A stretch of DNA of 27,271 bases from CAZWSE01 sp964636575 (GCA_964636575.1 CAZWSE010000047.1:1-27271); one strand, 5' to 3'; numbered from the stretch's first letter, positions 1-8,388 are shown. Program-made: numbers and translations. The notes: generated from the sequence alone by a model not told the origin.

Positions 1-282
1 ACATTGCAGCTTGAAATACGAGCTTAACAGTCTCCGGTAAAACCGGGGCGGTTCATAGTGTCCATTAAGCTTGGTATTGTCGTATCTTGGAAACAAGTTT
101 CGATTGATCAGCCGATCTCTTCAACTCGCAAACTTAAGCAAAATGATCGTGGAAGATGGACAACATGCATGAGTGACCAAGTTTAACCTCTCCAAGACCG
201 CCGCGAATAGCTTTTTGTCTGCAATGGTGAGGTTGTGGGAAGACGCCAAGCCGAGAGTCGAAGCGTTACAGCCAGTACTGCC
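1..282. other. Left-edge stretch with no recognised gene
   Basis: This stretch lies downstream of the EamA transporter gene. The open frames are short and read like no protein family I know. There is no convincing ribosome binding site, tRNA or T-tailed hairpin. A gene entering from outside the window cannot be excluded. Confidence 0.4.
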
Positions 283-1128
283 TTACAAAGCCAGATATCC
301 GATCCCGCAAAATGCGACAGCGCAGCCTGCCCACTGCGGAACAGTCATTCGTTCCTTCAAGAACGCCCAAGCCATGACAATTGTTAAAAGCCCGAAAACG
401 GATGAGGCGACGGCCGCGTATTGGGCATCGTGTAACCCGCCCGCAGATATAACCGAAATCAATGCGACCCCGTCTGCCAGCCCCATAAGGCAGAGCACTG
501 GAAATGCTCTTCGGCCGGGCCATGCTGGGAGGCGCCACATCAAGATCCCGCCCACAAGCAGCACGATCGCTGTTACGCGTGTCACGAGCGTTACCGGCAG
601 ATCATGGGACAATGTTGTGGCCCACTGTCCTAGCGCAAAAGTGCCAGCAAACCCGATTGCGGCGATGCCCGCGTAGAGAATTGTCTTCCCTTTTGGGGGC
701 ACGTCGCCTGCACTGTCATCGGACAATGCCGCGACAATGGATACCCCGACCACAATGGCGATCACCGCGCTCCATTGAAACCCGGTGATCTGTGCCCCCC
801 GCGCTGCAGCCCAGCCAACAGACAAGATTGGGTAGCTTGCGATGATCGGGGCGACGAGCCGGACAGGTCCGCGCTGAAACGCTCCGTAGAGCCCTAGACT
901 GGCGATCAGAAAAAACACGCCCGACGCGATCGAGAGCCAAAGCGCGTCGCGGGGCAGGGCGATGAACCCGTCGCTGACGCCCATTAGCCCGAGATGAAAG
1001 ACCAACCCTGCGGACAGAACCGTCAGCAAGGACGCCATTAAAGGGGTGTTCTGGCTGATGTAGCGGACACAGATATCGTGAAATCCCCAGCAAAAAGCTG
1101 CGATCAGCCCAAGTGTCAAAGCGCTCAT
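283..1128 (-). CDS. EamA/DMT-family membrane transporter
   Basis: This is a 281-residue, very hydrophobic protein with about ten predicted membrane helices in two halves. That is the usual length and layout of the drug/metabolite transporter (EamA) family in the inner membrane. The first helix carries the AAFCWGFHDICVRY stretch typical of family N-termini. The end of the second half reads VFGLLTIVMAWAFLKERMT, matching the family's conserved glutamate-containing segment near the last helices. It is transcribed away from tdm across a 127-base divergent gap, so it could share control with tdm. Many DMT proteins export or import small metabolites, and the substrate cannot be read from sequence. 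A role with methylated amines is only suggested by position. Confidence 0.85.
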   Translation of the reverse strand: MSALTLGLIAAFCWGFHDICVRYISQNTPLMASLLTVLSAGLVFHLGLMGVSDGFIALPRDALWLSIASGVFFLIASLGLYGAFQRGPVRLVAPIIASYPILSVGWAAARGAQITGFQWSAVIAIVVGVSIVAALSDDSAGDVPPKGKTILYAGIAAIGFAGTFALGQWATTLSHDLPVTLVTRVTAIVLLVGGILMWRLPAWPGRRAFPVLCLMGLADGVALISVISAGGLHDAQYAAVASSVFGLLTIVMAWAFLKERMTVPQWAGCAVAFCGIGYLAL

Positions 1129-1255
1129 GAGGGCTTACCCTTGGAATAGGTTCGATGATTGCGCATGATGCTCCGAATTGATTTGCCCAAGGCGGCGTTT
1201 TCGACTTATTCTTAGCATTAAATAAATATTCCGCTCATGCAACACGAGGGATCTG
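1129..1255. promoter_or_regulatory. Divergent promoter region, EamA gene / tdm
   Basis: This 127-base gap must hold the promoters of both outward-facing genes. The part nearest tdm is AT-rich (about 1207-1231, including TTAAATAAATATT). A GAGGG ribosome binding site at about 1246-1250 precedes the tdm ATG. I could not fix a -35/-10 pair with confidence. Confidence 0.4.
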
Positions 1256-3625
1256 ATGCTTGACGATTATCTTAAAGTGCCACCGGGGCCTCCGAAACCC
1301 AGTTCCGTCACGCGCCCTTCCGTTTTCTCGATGCCCGAAGGTGTTGAGCGTTACGTTGTTGAGGGCGCTGGCGCTGTTCTGATCCCAGTCGAGGCCGGTG
1401 ACGGATTGACGATCATCAACGACGAAGGCGGGCAGCCCTGCGAGATCGTGGCTGCTGATACGAAAGGCCGGATTGATCTTGGTATTCTTGGTGTCGTGGC
1501 CTCAGGAACTGCCAAGGGTTTGATGGACTTGTTGACCAGCAGTGACCAATCCCTGCGCGGGTTTCGGATGAGCCTTGATGCGCGCAAAATAGATTTGGCC
1601 AAAGGCGACGCGCTGCACCTGTTTGAAGCGACCACACCTGCCAAGACCGAGACCGAACTTCGGGCAAAGCGAGACGGGGTCGTTATCATCGCGGCCCCCG
1701 CTGGCCCGATGGACGTCGAAGTGCAAGACACTGCCACGCCGCTTACGGTGATGGTCAAACGCGCGGTCATCAAACCGCGCAAGACCTTTGAACTGCCCGA
1801 TCCATTGGCCGATCCGGTGGCTGATATCCGTGTCCATTCCCAAACCGCAGAGGCGTTTTTCGTCAAGGCTGGCGACTATATCCAGATCATCGACAAAGAT
1901 GGTCGCCAGTGTACGGATTTTGAGTGCTTTAGTGCCCGTAAGCTCGACAAGGGGATCGAGCACGCGCTTGATGTGACCACCACTCGTACCCTGATGGGCC
2001 ACGCCTATCCAATGCCGGGCCTGCACGCGAAGTACTATGATCAGGAAATGGTGCCATTGGTTGAGGTGGTGCAAGACACCTGTGGCCGCCATGATGCTTT
2101 TGCCTTGGCGTGCAGTGCCAAATACTATGATGACATCGGATACCCCGGACACATCAACTGCTCTGAAAATTTCAATGCGGCTTTGTCAGAATTCAATGTC
2201 ACAGGCCGACCTGGCTGGATGGCGATCAACTTCTTCTTCAATACATTCCTTGATGAACACGGTGTCATGTACGCGGATGAGCCTTGGTCTCGCCCCGGCG
2301 ACTATGTGTTGCTACGCGCTTTGACGGATATCGTTTGTGTCAGCTCGGCCTGTCCCGATGACACCACTGCCGCGAACGGATGGAACCCCACCGATATTCA
2401 TGTCCGCACCTACAGCGGCAAAGAGACTTTCAATCGCGCCGTTGCGGTGCGTGCGACCCCAAATTCGGAGCCAAAAATGACCAAGCAAACCGGTTTCCAT
2501 GACAGCTTTGCCAAACACACCCGCAACTTTGTCGAGTACCAAGGCTATTGGTTGGCAAACTGTTTTGCCAAGGAAGGTCCGATCGAAGAATACCACGCTT
2601 GTCGTCAAAAGTCGGTGATCCTTGATCTGTCGCCTTTGCGCAAGTTTGAGGTCACCGGTCCTGACGCCGAAGCCCTGTGTCAGTACATTTTCACCCGTAA
2701 CATGAAAACACTGCCCATTGGCGGCGTAGTCTATACAGCCATGTGCTATGAGCACGGCGGCATGGTCGATGATGGCACCGTTTTTCGACTGGGTCGCGAT
2801 AACTTCCGCTGGATTGGCGGGTCTGACTATGGCGGCGAATGGATGCGCGAGCAGGCTGAAAAGCTGGGGCTGAACGTGCTGGTTCGGTCCTCAACTGATC
2901 AATTGCACAACGTCGCTGTCCAAGGTCCTGAAAGCCGCGATTTGTTGCGCAAGCTCGTGTGGACGGCACCGCATAATCCTGAGTTCGACCAACTTGGGTG
3001 GTTTCGGTTTACCCCCGCAAGGTTGCGCAACGAGGCAGGCACCCCCTTTGTCGTTAGCCGGACCGGCTACACCGGAGAATTGGGATATGAGGTCATGTGC
3101 CACCCCAAAGACTGCACCGAAATTTTCGACGCCATTTGGGAGGTGGGGCAAGACCACGGTCTGAAACCCATGGGCCTAGAGGCGTTGGACATGGTGCGTA
3201 TTGAGGCTGGTCTGATTTTTGCAGGCTACGACTTTTCCGATCAAACCGACCCGTTTGAGGCGGGCATTGGGTTCACGGTGCCGCTGAAATCCAAGCCAGA
3301 TGACTTTATTGGCCGCGATGCCTTGATCCGCCGCAAGGAGAACCCTCAGCGCAAACTTGTTGGCCTCGATATCGACAGCCAAGTTGAGGTTGGGCACGGC
3401 GATTGCATCCACATGGGACGCGCGCAGGTGGGCGAGGTCACGTCTTCTATGCGCTCGCCCTTGCTGGGTAAGAACATCGCCTTGGCACGGGTGGACGTAG
3501 CCCATGCTGACGACGGCACGGCGCTTGAGATCGGTAAGCTTGACGGGCAACAGATGCGCCTGCCAGCCACTGTGCGCAGCGTTACCGCGGCCTTTGATCC
3601 CGGTAAGGAAAGGCCACGCAGTTGA
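1256..3625 (+). CDS. tdm: Trimethylamine N-oxide demethylase (DUF1989 + GcvT fusion)
   Basis: This 789-residue protein has the two-part build of TMAO demethylase, which cleaves TMAO to dimethylamine and formaldehyde in the cytoplasm. Residues about 20-405 form the DUF1989 (urea-carboxylase-associated) metal domain. Candidate metal ligands are Cys276 and His279 in DTCGRHD, Cys361 and Cys366 in CVSSACPDD, and Asp221 in QCTDFECF. Residues about 410-780 form a GcvT-like tetrahydrofolate domain, with the family's SRTGYTGELGYEV segment and the GLEALDMVRIEAG helix. In characterised Tdm this second domain captures formaldehyde as methylene-THF. The start has a GAGGG site five bases upstream. The next gene starts inside its stop codon. 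GcvT alone is about 370 residues and DUF1989 proteins about 200-400, so the fusion is diagnostic. Ligand assignments are from motif reading, not structure. Confidence 0.93.
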   Translation: MLDDYLKVPPGPPKPSSVTRPSVFSMPEGVERYVVEGAGAVLIPVEAGDGLTIINDEGGQPCEIVAADTKGRIDLGILGVVASGTAKGLMDLLTSSDQSLRGFRMSLDARKIDLAKGDALHLFEATTPAKTETELRAKRDGVVIIAAPAGPMDVEVQDTATPLTVMVKRAVIKPRKTFELPDPLADPVADIRVHSQTAEAFFVKAGDYIQIIDKDGRQCTDFECFSARKLDKGIEHALDVTTTRTLMGHAYPMPGLHAKYYDQEMVPLVEVVQDTCGRHDAFALACSAKYYDDIGYPGHINCSENFNAALSEFNVTGRPGWMAINFFFNTFLDEHGVMYADEPWSRPGDYVLLRALTDIVCVSSACPDDTTAANGWNPTDIHVRTYSGKETFNRAVAVRATPNSEPKMTKQTGFHDSFAKHTRNFVEYQGYWLANCFAKEGPIEEYHACRQKSVILDLSPLRKFEVTGPDAEALCQYIFTRNMKTLPIGGVVYTAMCYEHGGMVDDGTVFRLGRDNFRWIGGSDYGGEWMREQAEKLGLNVLVRSSTDQLHNVAVQGPESRDLLRKLVWTAPHNPEFDQLGWFRFTPARLRNEAGTPFVVSRTGYTGELGYEVMCHPKDCTEIFDAIWEVGQDHGLKPMGLEALDMVRIEAGLIFAGYDFSDQTDPFEAGIGFTVPLKSKPDDFIGRDALIRRKENPQRKLVGLDIDSQVEVGHGDCIHMGRAQVGEVTSSMRSPLLGKNIALARVDVAHADDGTALEIGKLDGQQMRLPATVRSVTAAFDPGKERPRS

Positions 3626-4002
3626 TCCGCTTTGCTTTGACGCTGGCTGTTCTAATAGGGGCTGTGTCGGTTGGCGCTGCGCAGGCGCAATCGGTCAAGT
3701 TACAGTCGCATGAAATTGGTGCGCTGCTGACGGGCAATACGGCTGTCGGAGAGTGGCAGGGCGCCAAATATCGCCAGTACTTTGATGCAGACGGATCCAC
3801 GATTTACGCGCAAGAAGGAACGCGGTCGACCTTAGGCCAATGGCGCGTTGAGAATGATGAGTATCAATCCATCTGGAAAGGCGATCCAGACTGGGAAGGC
3901 TGGTTCGTTATGGAATACGCAGGCGCGTTTTTCTGGGTCAGCAAAACCACCCCACCAACACCGTTTGAGATGCTGGAAGGTCAGCAACTGGTTGTGGAGT
4001 GA
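3622..4002 (+). CDS. Small exported protein, coupled to tdm (unknown function)
   Basis: I do not recognise this 126-residue protein. It starts at a TTG whose last two bases are the first two of the tdm stop codon (TTGA), so translation is probably coupled to tdm. The N-terminus is a clear signal peptide: a short basic start, a run of hydrophobic residues, then AAQAQ, with likely cleavage near residue 22. The mature part is about 100 residues, rich in Trp, Tyr and Gly, and contains YRQYFDADGSTIYAQ and GQWRVENDEYQSIW. This looks like a small beta-rich periplasmic domain in which a ligand could sit among aromatic side chains. Its own stop overlaps the next gene's start. A role supporting Tdm is unlikely to be direct, because Tdm is cytoplasmic. 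Confidence 0.75.
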   Translation: MIRFALTLAVLIGAVSVGAAQAQSVKLQSHEIGALLTGNTAVGEWQGAKYRQYFDADGSTIYAQEGTRSTLGQWRVENDEYQSIWKGDPDWEGWFVMEYAGAFFWVSKTTPPTPFEMLEGQQLVVE

Positions 4003-4391
4003 GACTGGCCGTTGGAACTTTGGGCGTATTGATTTTCACTTTTCCGGTCTTGGCTAATCCGTTTTGTGATGCGTATTTCGGCTCAAATGTAGTGCCGGAA
4101 ACCGCTGATTGTCATCGATCGTTGTCTGAGACAGGCGCAAAACAACTGCATTGCAAGTGGGGCTTTGAATACCGTGACAAGGCTGCGAGACGCTTTTTTG
4201 AAAGTCTCATTGCTGATGTCGCAGACTGTTTGGGGCCAAAGGCTGTTCGAGGAAACGACCTGGGCGTCAACCATCCGGACAGCTATGACCTGCGCATTTT
4301 TCGGTTGAAAGGATTGGAATACGCTGTGTCTTTGAAAGACAAAGGTGCGTTGCAGCAGACATTCGTATTTTTACGCGTGCCGCAACGCTAG
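3999..4391 (+). CDS. Small exported cysteine-containing protein (unknown function)
   Basis: This is a 130-residue protein of no family I recognise. It uses a GTG start overlapping the preceding stop (GTGA), which makes a three-gene chain tdm-exported-exported with stop/start overlaps. A signal peptide (MRLAVGTLGVLIFTFPVLA) probably ends after residue 19. The mature protein has four cysteines (23, 38, 52, 77), an even number that suggests two disulfides in the periplasm. Its stop lies three bases before the end of the convergent tmm gene, with no T-tailed hairpin between them, so the two transcripts probably overlap at their 3' ends. The non-ATG start is supported by overlap, frame length and the signal peptide, but not by a strong ribosome binding site. 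Confidence 0.65.
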   Translation: MRLAVGTLGVLIFTFPVLANPFCDAYFGSNVVPETADCHRSLSETGAKQLHCKWGFEYRDKAARRFFESLIADVADCLGPKAVRGNDLGVNHPDSYDLRIFRLKGLEYAVSLKDKGALQQTFVFLRVPQR

Positions 4392-4394
4392 AGG

Positions 4395-5729
4395 TTAGTT
4401 TTCCAGATAAACCTCAAGGCTATCGTCCATAGCATCCTTCCAAGGGGTGTGATGCTTAGGCGCCATGGTTCCCGTCATTACAGATTTATAGCCATTGTCA
4501 CGGAAGGTCATGATGCCCTTCTTCTTGTGGCCCTTCCATTCCTTGAACGCCTTGCAGGCCCCTTCGACGTCAAAGCTTGGATAGTCTGTCTCGGATACGA
4601 GCTCCTTGATGTAGTCGCCCTGATACCAGATCGCGTCATAGTCATCCTCGCCTGCGTCTTCACGGGCCACGCGGTCTGCGACGTCTGCTTTCATGGCTGC
4701 GGTGTCTGGCATGTTGATCCGGCCCATGATCGCATCGCGGACCCACCAGGCTTGAGCGTCAAACATGTTGAAGGTGAACCATTGGTCCTGCATGCCGAGA
4801 TAGAACAATGCGGGTTCGTCCACATAGGCGACCCCTTTGTACAGGTCTGCCGTTGCCAGCCGATTTGCCGTTTTCAGGCGCATGCTGTCGGGCAGGAAAG
4901 GGAAGTGGTGTTTGTAGCCTGTGCACAGGATCACCGCGTCGATGTCGCGGCTGGTGCCATCTTTGAAGTGCGCGGTATTGCCATCAACCTTGGTGAGCAG
5001 AGGGACTTCGGCCCAGTTGTCGGGCCAGTCGTATCCCATTGCCGCGGTGCGGTGGCTGACGGTGATTGATTTGGCCCCGTATTTCCAGCACTGGCTGCCG
5101 ATGTCTTCAGCCGAATAGCTCGTGCCGACAATCAGGATGTCTTTGTCTTTAAACTCCATCGCGTCGCGGAAATCATGGGCATGGAGCACGCGGCCCTTGA
5201 AAGTTTCAAATCCGTCGAACTGAGGCACGTTGGGTGTGCTGAAGTGACCTGATGCCACGATGACGTGGTCGAAGCTTTCTGTGTATGTGTGATCTTTTGG
5301 CAGATCGCAGACGGTCACATTGAACTTGTCGCCCTCTTTTTCGACCCAGCGCACGGCCGTTTCAAACTTAATCTGATCTCGAACACCAGCCTTCTTCACC
5401 CGCCCTTCGATGTAGTCGAACAGAACGGCCCGCGGCGGGTAGGATGCGATCTGCTTGCCGAAGTGTTCTTCAAAACTGTAGTCGGCAAATTCCAGACCCT
5501 CTTTAGGACCATTAGACCACAGGTAGCGGTACATCGATCCGTGCACAGGCTCACCGTATTGATCGAGCCCCGTACGCCATGTGTAGTTCCAAAGACCGCC
5601 CCAGTTGGATTGTTTTTCAAAACAGACAACTTCGGGAATGTCGTCGCCCTTGGCCTGAGCAGATTGAAAAGCACGCAGTTGGGCGAGACCGGATGGACCG
5701 GCTCCGATGATTGCTACTCTTTTGGTCAT
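4395..5729 (-). CDS. tmm: Trimethylamine monooxygenase (flavin-containing)
   Basis: This 444-residue flavoprotein matches bacterial Tmm, which oxidises trimethylamine to TMAO with FAD, NADPH and oxygen. The FAD-binding GAGPSG is at residues 9-14. The FMO fingerprint FKGRVLHAHDF is at 177-187. The NADPH site GTSYSAED is at 202-209, and the late FMO segment VILCTGYKHHFPFL is near 266-279. The length fits the bacterial enzymes. Tmm from Roseobacter strains is also reported to oxidise dimethyl sulfide to DMSO. The gene faces the tdm block tail to tail and diverges from a membrane protein and a DMSP-lyase-like gene. The upstream gap gives no clear promoter, and the ribosome binding site (GGAC) is weak. 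Confidence 0.93.
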   Translation of the reverse strand: MTKRVAIIGAGPSGLAQLRAFQSAQAKGDDIPEVVCFEKQSNWGGLWNYTWRTGLDQYGEPVHGSMYRYLWSNGPKEGLEFADYSFEEHFGKQIASYPPRAVLFDYIEGRVKKAGVRDQIKFETAVRWVEKEGDKFNVTVCDLPKDHTYTESFDHVIVASGHFSTPNVPQFDGFETFKGRVLHAHDFRDAMEFKDKDILIVGTSYSAEDIGSQCWKYGAKSITVSHRTAAMGYDWPDNWAEVPLLTKVDGNTAHFKDGTSRDIDAVILCTGYKHHFPFLPDSMRLKTANRLATADLYKGVAYVDEPALFYLGMQDQWFTFNMFDAQAWWVRDAIMGRINMPDTAAMKADVADRVAREDAGEDDYDAIWYQGDYIKELVSETDYPSFDVEGACKAFKEWKGHKKKGIMTFRDNGYKSVMTGTMAPKHHTPWKDAMDDSLEVYLEN

Positions 5730-5889
5730 GTCTGGCCCGTCCTTTTTTGAAAATCAGCTGTCCGTAGTCGAGCCTAAACCCACCCTGCAAGTCAACTAAT
5801 TTTCTTGTCAGTAAACGAGGGTCTTTTCATTTTCCGGTCAAACCGCAATGATCTGCTTAAAGGGTAAACGCAAAACGGGGTGGACTGGC

Positions 5890-6300
5890 ATGCAGGTAAC
5901 AAAACCAACGCTAAGCTATTGGCTGGTGGCCGGGCTGGGACTGGTTTGGAACCTGATGGGCTGCCTGAACTACATCACGCAGACCAATCCGGACGTGGTC
6001 GCGCAGATGCCCGAAGCTTACCAAACACTGATCGCCAATCGCCCGACATGGGCGACCGGTGCTTTCGCGATTGGTGTTTTTGGTGGCGCTGTTGGGTGCA
6101 TTTTGTTGCTTCTTAAACGCGCAGTCGCAAAGCCGGTGTTTGTTCTGTCCCTCGCTGGGGTGGTTCTGACAACACTGCATGCGGTAGTCTCATCCGGTGC
6201 GTCTTTGCAGGTGGCTTTGAGCGCTGGGTCATCCGTTCTGGTGGCGGTTGTCCTGTTGTGGGTCGCTGTGGCGGCTGGGGGAAAAGGTTGGCTTCGATAG
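5890..6300 (+). CDS. Four-helix integral membrane protein (unknown function)
   Basis: This 136-residue protein has about four hydrophobic helices (residues roughly 8-30, 50-70, 75-98 and 105-128) and belongs to no family I can name. I chose the ATG at 5890 rather than the one at 5848. A GGGGTGG sequence lies just before it, and the extra 14 residues of the longer form are basic and unlike a membrane N-terminus. It diverges from tmm and lies 82 bases ahead of the DddQ-like gene on the same strand, so the two may be cotranscribed. A cytoplasm-facing basic LLLLKRAVAKP loop follows helix 2. Transport, sensing or assembly roles are all possible. Confidence 0.65.
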   Translation: MQVTKPTLSYWLVAGLGLVWNLMGCLNYITQTNPDVVAQMPEAYQTLIANRPTWATGAFAIGVFGGAVGCILLLLKRAVAKPVFVLSLAGVVLTTLHAVVSSGASLQVALSAGSSVLVAVVLLWVAVAAGGKGWLR

Positions 6301-6340
6301 AACAATCTACGTTATGAAAGCGTCGTTTTGGGCGTCGTAA

Positions 6341-6350
6341 TCTGATCAGA
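6341..6350. promoter_or_regulatory. Palindrome upstream of the DddQ-like gene
   Basis: TCTGATCAGA is a perfect 10-base palindrome 32 bases before the ATG of the cupin gene. A direct repeat of GCGTCGT (about 6320 and 6333) lies just before it. This is a possible operator, but such a short palindrome can occur by chance. Confidence 0.3.
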
Positions 6351-6382
6351 CTGCGTGGTGCGAACTTCGCAAAGTTTGAAGC

Positions 6383-7000
6383 ATGGATGACGCGCAAACT
6401 TATCAACACCTGCTGGACCAGATGCGAACGGTTTACACCGCGCATCCCGAAACGAGTGCGTTCGCGTCGTTTCCACAGGATGTTGTGCGGCAGACGGTAA
6501 CGCCGTTTCATGCGCCATGTGCAGAGGTTTTTGCGCAAGACACGACACTGACATCCACAGACTACCCGATGCTTCAAAACGCTATTGTTGCTGCAGGGCC
6601 TATTGCCCAATGGCGAGAAACCTACAAAGGAACAGACATTGGCGACACGTTTATGCGCCAGTTTGGCTGTTACTGTATCATCGGGGAGGGCGGTCCGTAT
6701 CAGTCACAAAGCTTTCGAGCCTATATGGTCTATATGCCACCCGGCCTTTTCTATCCGCGCCACCATCATCCTGCTGAAGAGATGTATTTTGTGGTGTCGG
6801 GCAGCGCAAAGTTCCAACGTGAAGGCAGCGCTGATGAAGTGTTGATCGAGGGGCAGACAGCATTTCACGCAAGCAACCAACCGCATGCGATGGAAACCTT
6901 GAATGAGGCTGTGCTGTGTTTGGTATTTTGGCGGAACCGGTTTGAAACGCCGCCGGTTTTGACACCGGCGGACGAGTGTTTATCTGACGCGCGTTGTTAG
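6383..7000 (+). CDS. Cupin DMSP lyase family protein, DddQ-like
   Basis: This 205-residue cupin probably cleaves dimethylsulfoniopropionate to dimethyl sulfide and acrylate. Residues 124-135 read YPRHHHPAEEMY, giving Tyr124, His127, His129, Glu133 and Tyr135, with His168 in the second cupin motif (NQPHAMET). As I recall, the DddQ metal and catalytic residues are Tyr120, His123, His125, Glu129, Tyr131 and His163. The spacing here is the same for the first five and one residue longer to the last. The length suits DddQ or DddL; DddW is shorter. The N-terminal 90 residues are helical rather than cupin, also as in DddQ. Its stop overlaps the convergent gmaS stop by three bases. Which of the related Ddd cupins it belongs to, and whether it is active on DMSP, needs an alignment and an assay. 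Confidence 0.7.
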   Translation: MDDAQTYQHLLDQMRTVYTAHPETSAFASFPQDVVRQTVTPFHAPCAEVFAQDTTLTSTDYPMLQNAIVAAGPIAQWRETYKGTDIGDTFMRQFGCYCIIGEGGPYQSQSFRAYMVYMPPGLFYPRHHHPAEEMYFVVSGSAKFQREGSADEVLIEGQTAFHASNQPHAMETLNEAVLCLVFWRNRFETPPVLTPADECLSDARC

Positions 7001-8325
7001 ATATCCAGCGTATTCGCCTTTTCCCAAGCCGAGAAGTGGCCGCAGAAATCATTCCATTCCTGATGCTTCATCTTTAGGTAGGCGGCTGAGAACTCTTCTC
7101 CCATCGCAGCTTTGAGACCTTTGTCTTTGTCGTAGGCACGCAGGGCATCCAGCATGTTCAAAGGTAGTTTTGGGGCGCCACGCACAGTGTGGCCTTCCGC
7201 ATACATATCAATGTCGTGTCGCTTGCCGGGGTCAGCTTTGTTTTTGATGCCGGAAAGGCCCGCCGCAATGATCACGGCCTGCAACAGATAGGGGTTCGCC
7301 GCACCGTCGGGCAGACGCAGTTCAAACCGGCCGGGGCCGGGGACACGTACCATGTGGGTGCGGTTGTTGCCGGTCCAAGTCACCGTGTTTGGCGCCCATG
7401 TGGCGCCGGATGTGGTGCGCGGGGCGTTGATCCGTTTGTAGCTGTTGACCGTCGGGTTTGTGATCGCGGCAAGCGCACTTGCGTGCTTCATGATGCCCCC
7501 AAGGAAGTGTTTGCCTTGCTCGGACAGACCGACTTCGCCTGTTTGGCCTTCGCCTTTGCCCGCAAATACGTTGGTTTTGGCTGCCGATCCAGCCGCATCC
7601 CAAACCGAGATATGCGCGTGACAGCCGTTGCCCGTCAGCCCTTCAATCGGTTTGGGCATAAAGGTCGCGCGGTAACCGTGTTTTTCCGCGACGGTTTTGA
7701 CCATGAATTTGAAGAAGCTGTGTTTGTCCGCAGTCCGCAGCGCATCGTCGAAATCCCAATTCATTTCCCACTGGCCATTCGCGTCTTCGTGGTCATTTTG
7801 GTAAGGGTTCCAACCGAGTTCCAGCATGTGGTCACTAATTTCGCGGATCACGTCGAGACGACGCATAAAGGCCTGCTGGTCATAGCAGGGCTTGGCGGCG
7901 GTATCGTTGGCGTCGCTGATTTCGTCACCCGATGGGGTCAGCAGGAAGAATTCAGCCTCAATGCCTGTTTTGACATGAAGACCCATGTCTGCGGCTTCGG
8001 CGATCAGTTTGTTCAACACGTTGCGCGGGGCCTGATCGACGGGTTTGTCTTCCATCACGCAGTTACCCGGCACCCATGCGATTTCTTTGTTCCACGGCAG
8101 GATGATGACAGCTTCGGGGTCTGGCACGGCCAGCATATCGGGGTGGGCAGGGGTGAGATCAAGCCACGTGGCGAAGCCCGCAAACCCTGCACCGTCTTCT
8201 TGCATATCCGCAATCGCACGTGCAGGCACTAGCTTGGCCCGTTGTCCACCGAACAGATCGGTGAAGGAGATCATGAAGTATTTGACGCCATTGGCTTCGG
8301 CGAATTTGGCGAGATCTGTTGGCAT
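6997..8325 (-). CDS. gmaS: Gamma-glutamylmethylamide synthetase / GlnT-type glutamine synthetase
   Basis: This 442-residue member of the glutamine synthetase superfamily would ligate methylamine to glutamate using ATP, giving gamma-glutamylmethylamide. Family motifs are EAEFFLL near 120, QNDHEDANGQWEMNW near 175-190, NGCHAHIS near 230, NSYKRINAP near 290 and GPGRFELRLPDGAANPYL near 328-345. It is the last gene of a minus-strand run mgsA-mgsB-mgsC-gmaS. An ammonium-using GlnT in a glxBCD-glnT cluster looks very similar, and the family alone does not separate them. The GmaS reading rests on the surrounding tmm, tdm and dmm genes. The ATG is preceded by ACAGGGAC, a usable ribosome binding site. 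Confidence 0.85.
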   Translation of the reverse strand: MPTDLAKFAEANGVKYFMISFTDLFGGQRAKLVPARAIADMQEDGAGFAGFATWLDLTPAHPDMLAVPDPEAVIILPWNKEIAWVPGNCVMEDKPVDQAPRNVLNKLIAEAADMGLHVKTGIEAEFFLLTPSGDEISDANDTAAKPCYDQQAFMRRLDVIREISDHMLELGWNPYQNDHEDANGQWEMNWDFDDALRTADKHSFFKFMVKTVAEKHGYRATFMPKPIEGLTGNGCHAHISVWDAAGSAAKTNVFAGKGEGQTGEVGLSEQGKHFLGGIMKHASALAAITNPTVNSYKRINAPRTTSGATWAPNTVTWTGNNRTHMVRVPGPGRFELRLPDGAANPYLLQAVIIAAGLSGIKNKADPGKRHDIDMYAEGHTVRGAPKLPLNMLDALRAYDKDKGLKAAMGEEFSAAYLKMKHQEWNDFCGHFSAWEKANTLDI

Positions 8326-8351
8326 GGTATGTGTCCCTGTCTGTAAGAGAA

Positions 8352-8378
8352 GGGCGCGTGCTGTGGTCAGCCGCGCCC
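8352..8378 (-). other. Intercistronic hairpin between mgsC and gmaS
   Basis: Perfect 7-base arms GGGCGCG (8352-8358) and CGCGCCC (8372-8378) enclose a further GCT/AGC pair. In the transcript direction the stem is followed by TTCTCTT rather than a T run. It is therefore more likely an RNA stability or processing element, or a weak attenuator, than a full terminator. Confidence 0.55.
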
Positions 8379-8388
8379 GTATTGTTGG

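Noticed and set aside
1256..3625. Naming the DUF1989 fusion a urea-carboxylase-associated protein
   Set aside because: The domain alone has that label, but the fusion to a GcvT-type domain, the length and the tmm and dmm neighbours point to Tdm.
4395..4397. A terminator between the tdm block and convergent tmm
   Set aside because: The two stop codons are only three bases apart and no T-tailed stem is present on either strand nearby.
6950..6972. CGCCGGT/ACCGGCG hairpin at the end of the DddQ-like gene as a terminator
   Set aside because: It is inside the coding sequence, no T run follows, and the paired bases also encode the C-terminus, so a terminator is not supported.
7189..8232. Long plus-strand open frame (347 residues) opposite gmaS
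   Set aside because: It lies wholly inside gmaS on the other strand, its protein reads like no family, and gmaS has all glutamine synthetase motifs. Such shadows are common in GC-rich DNA.
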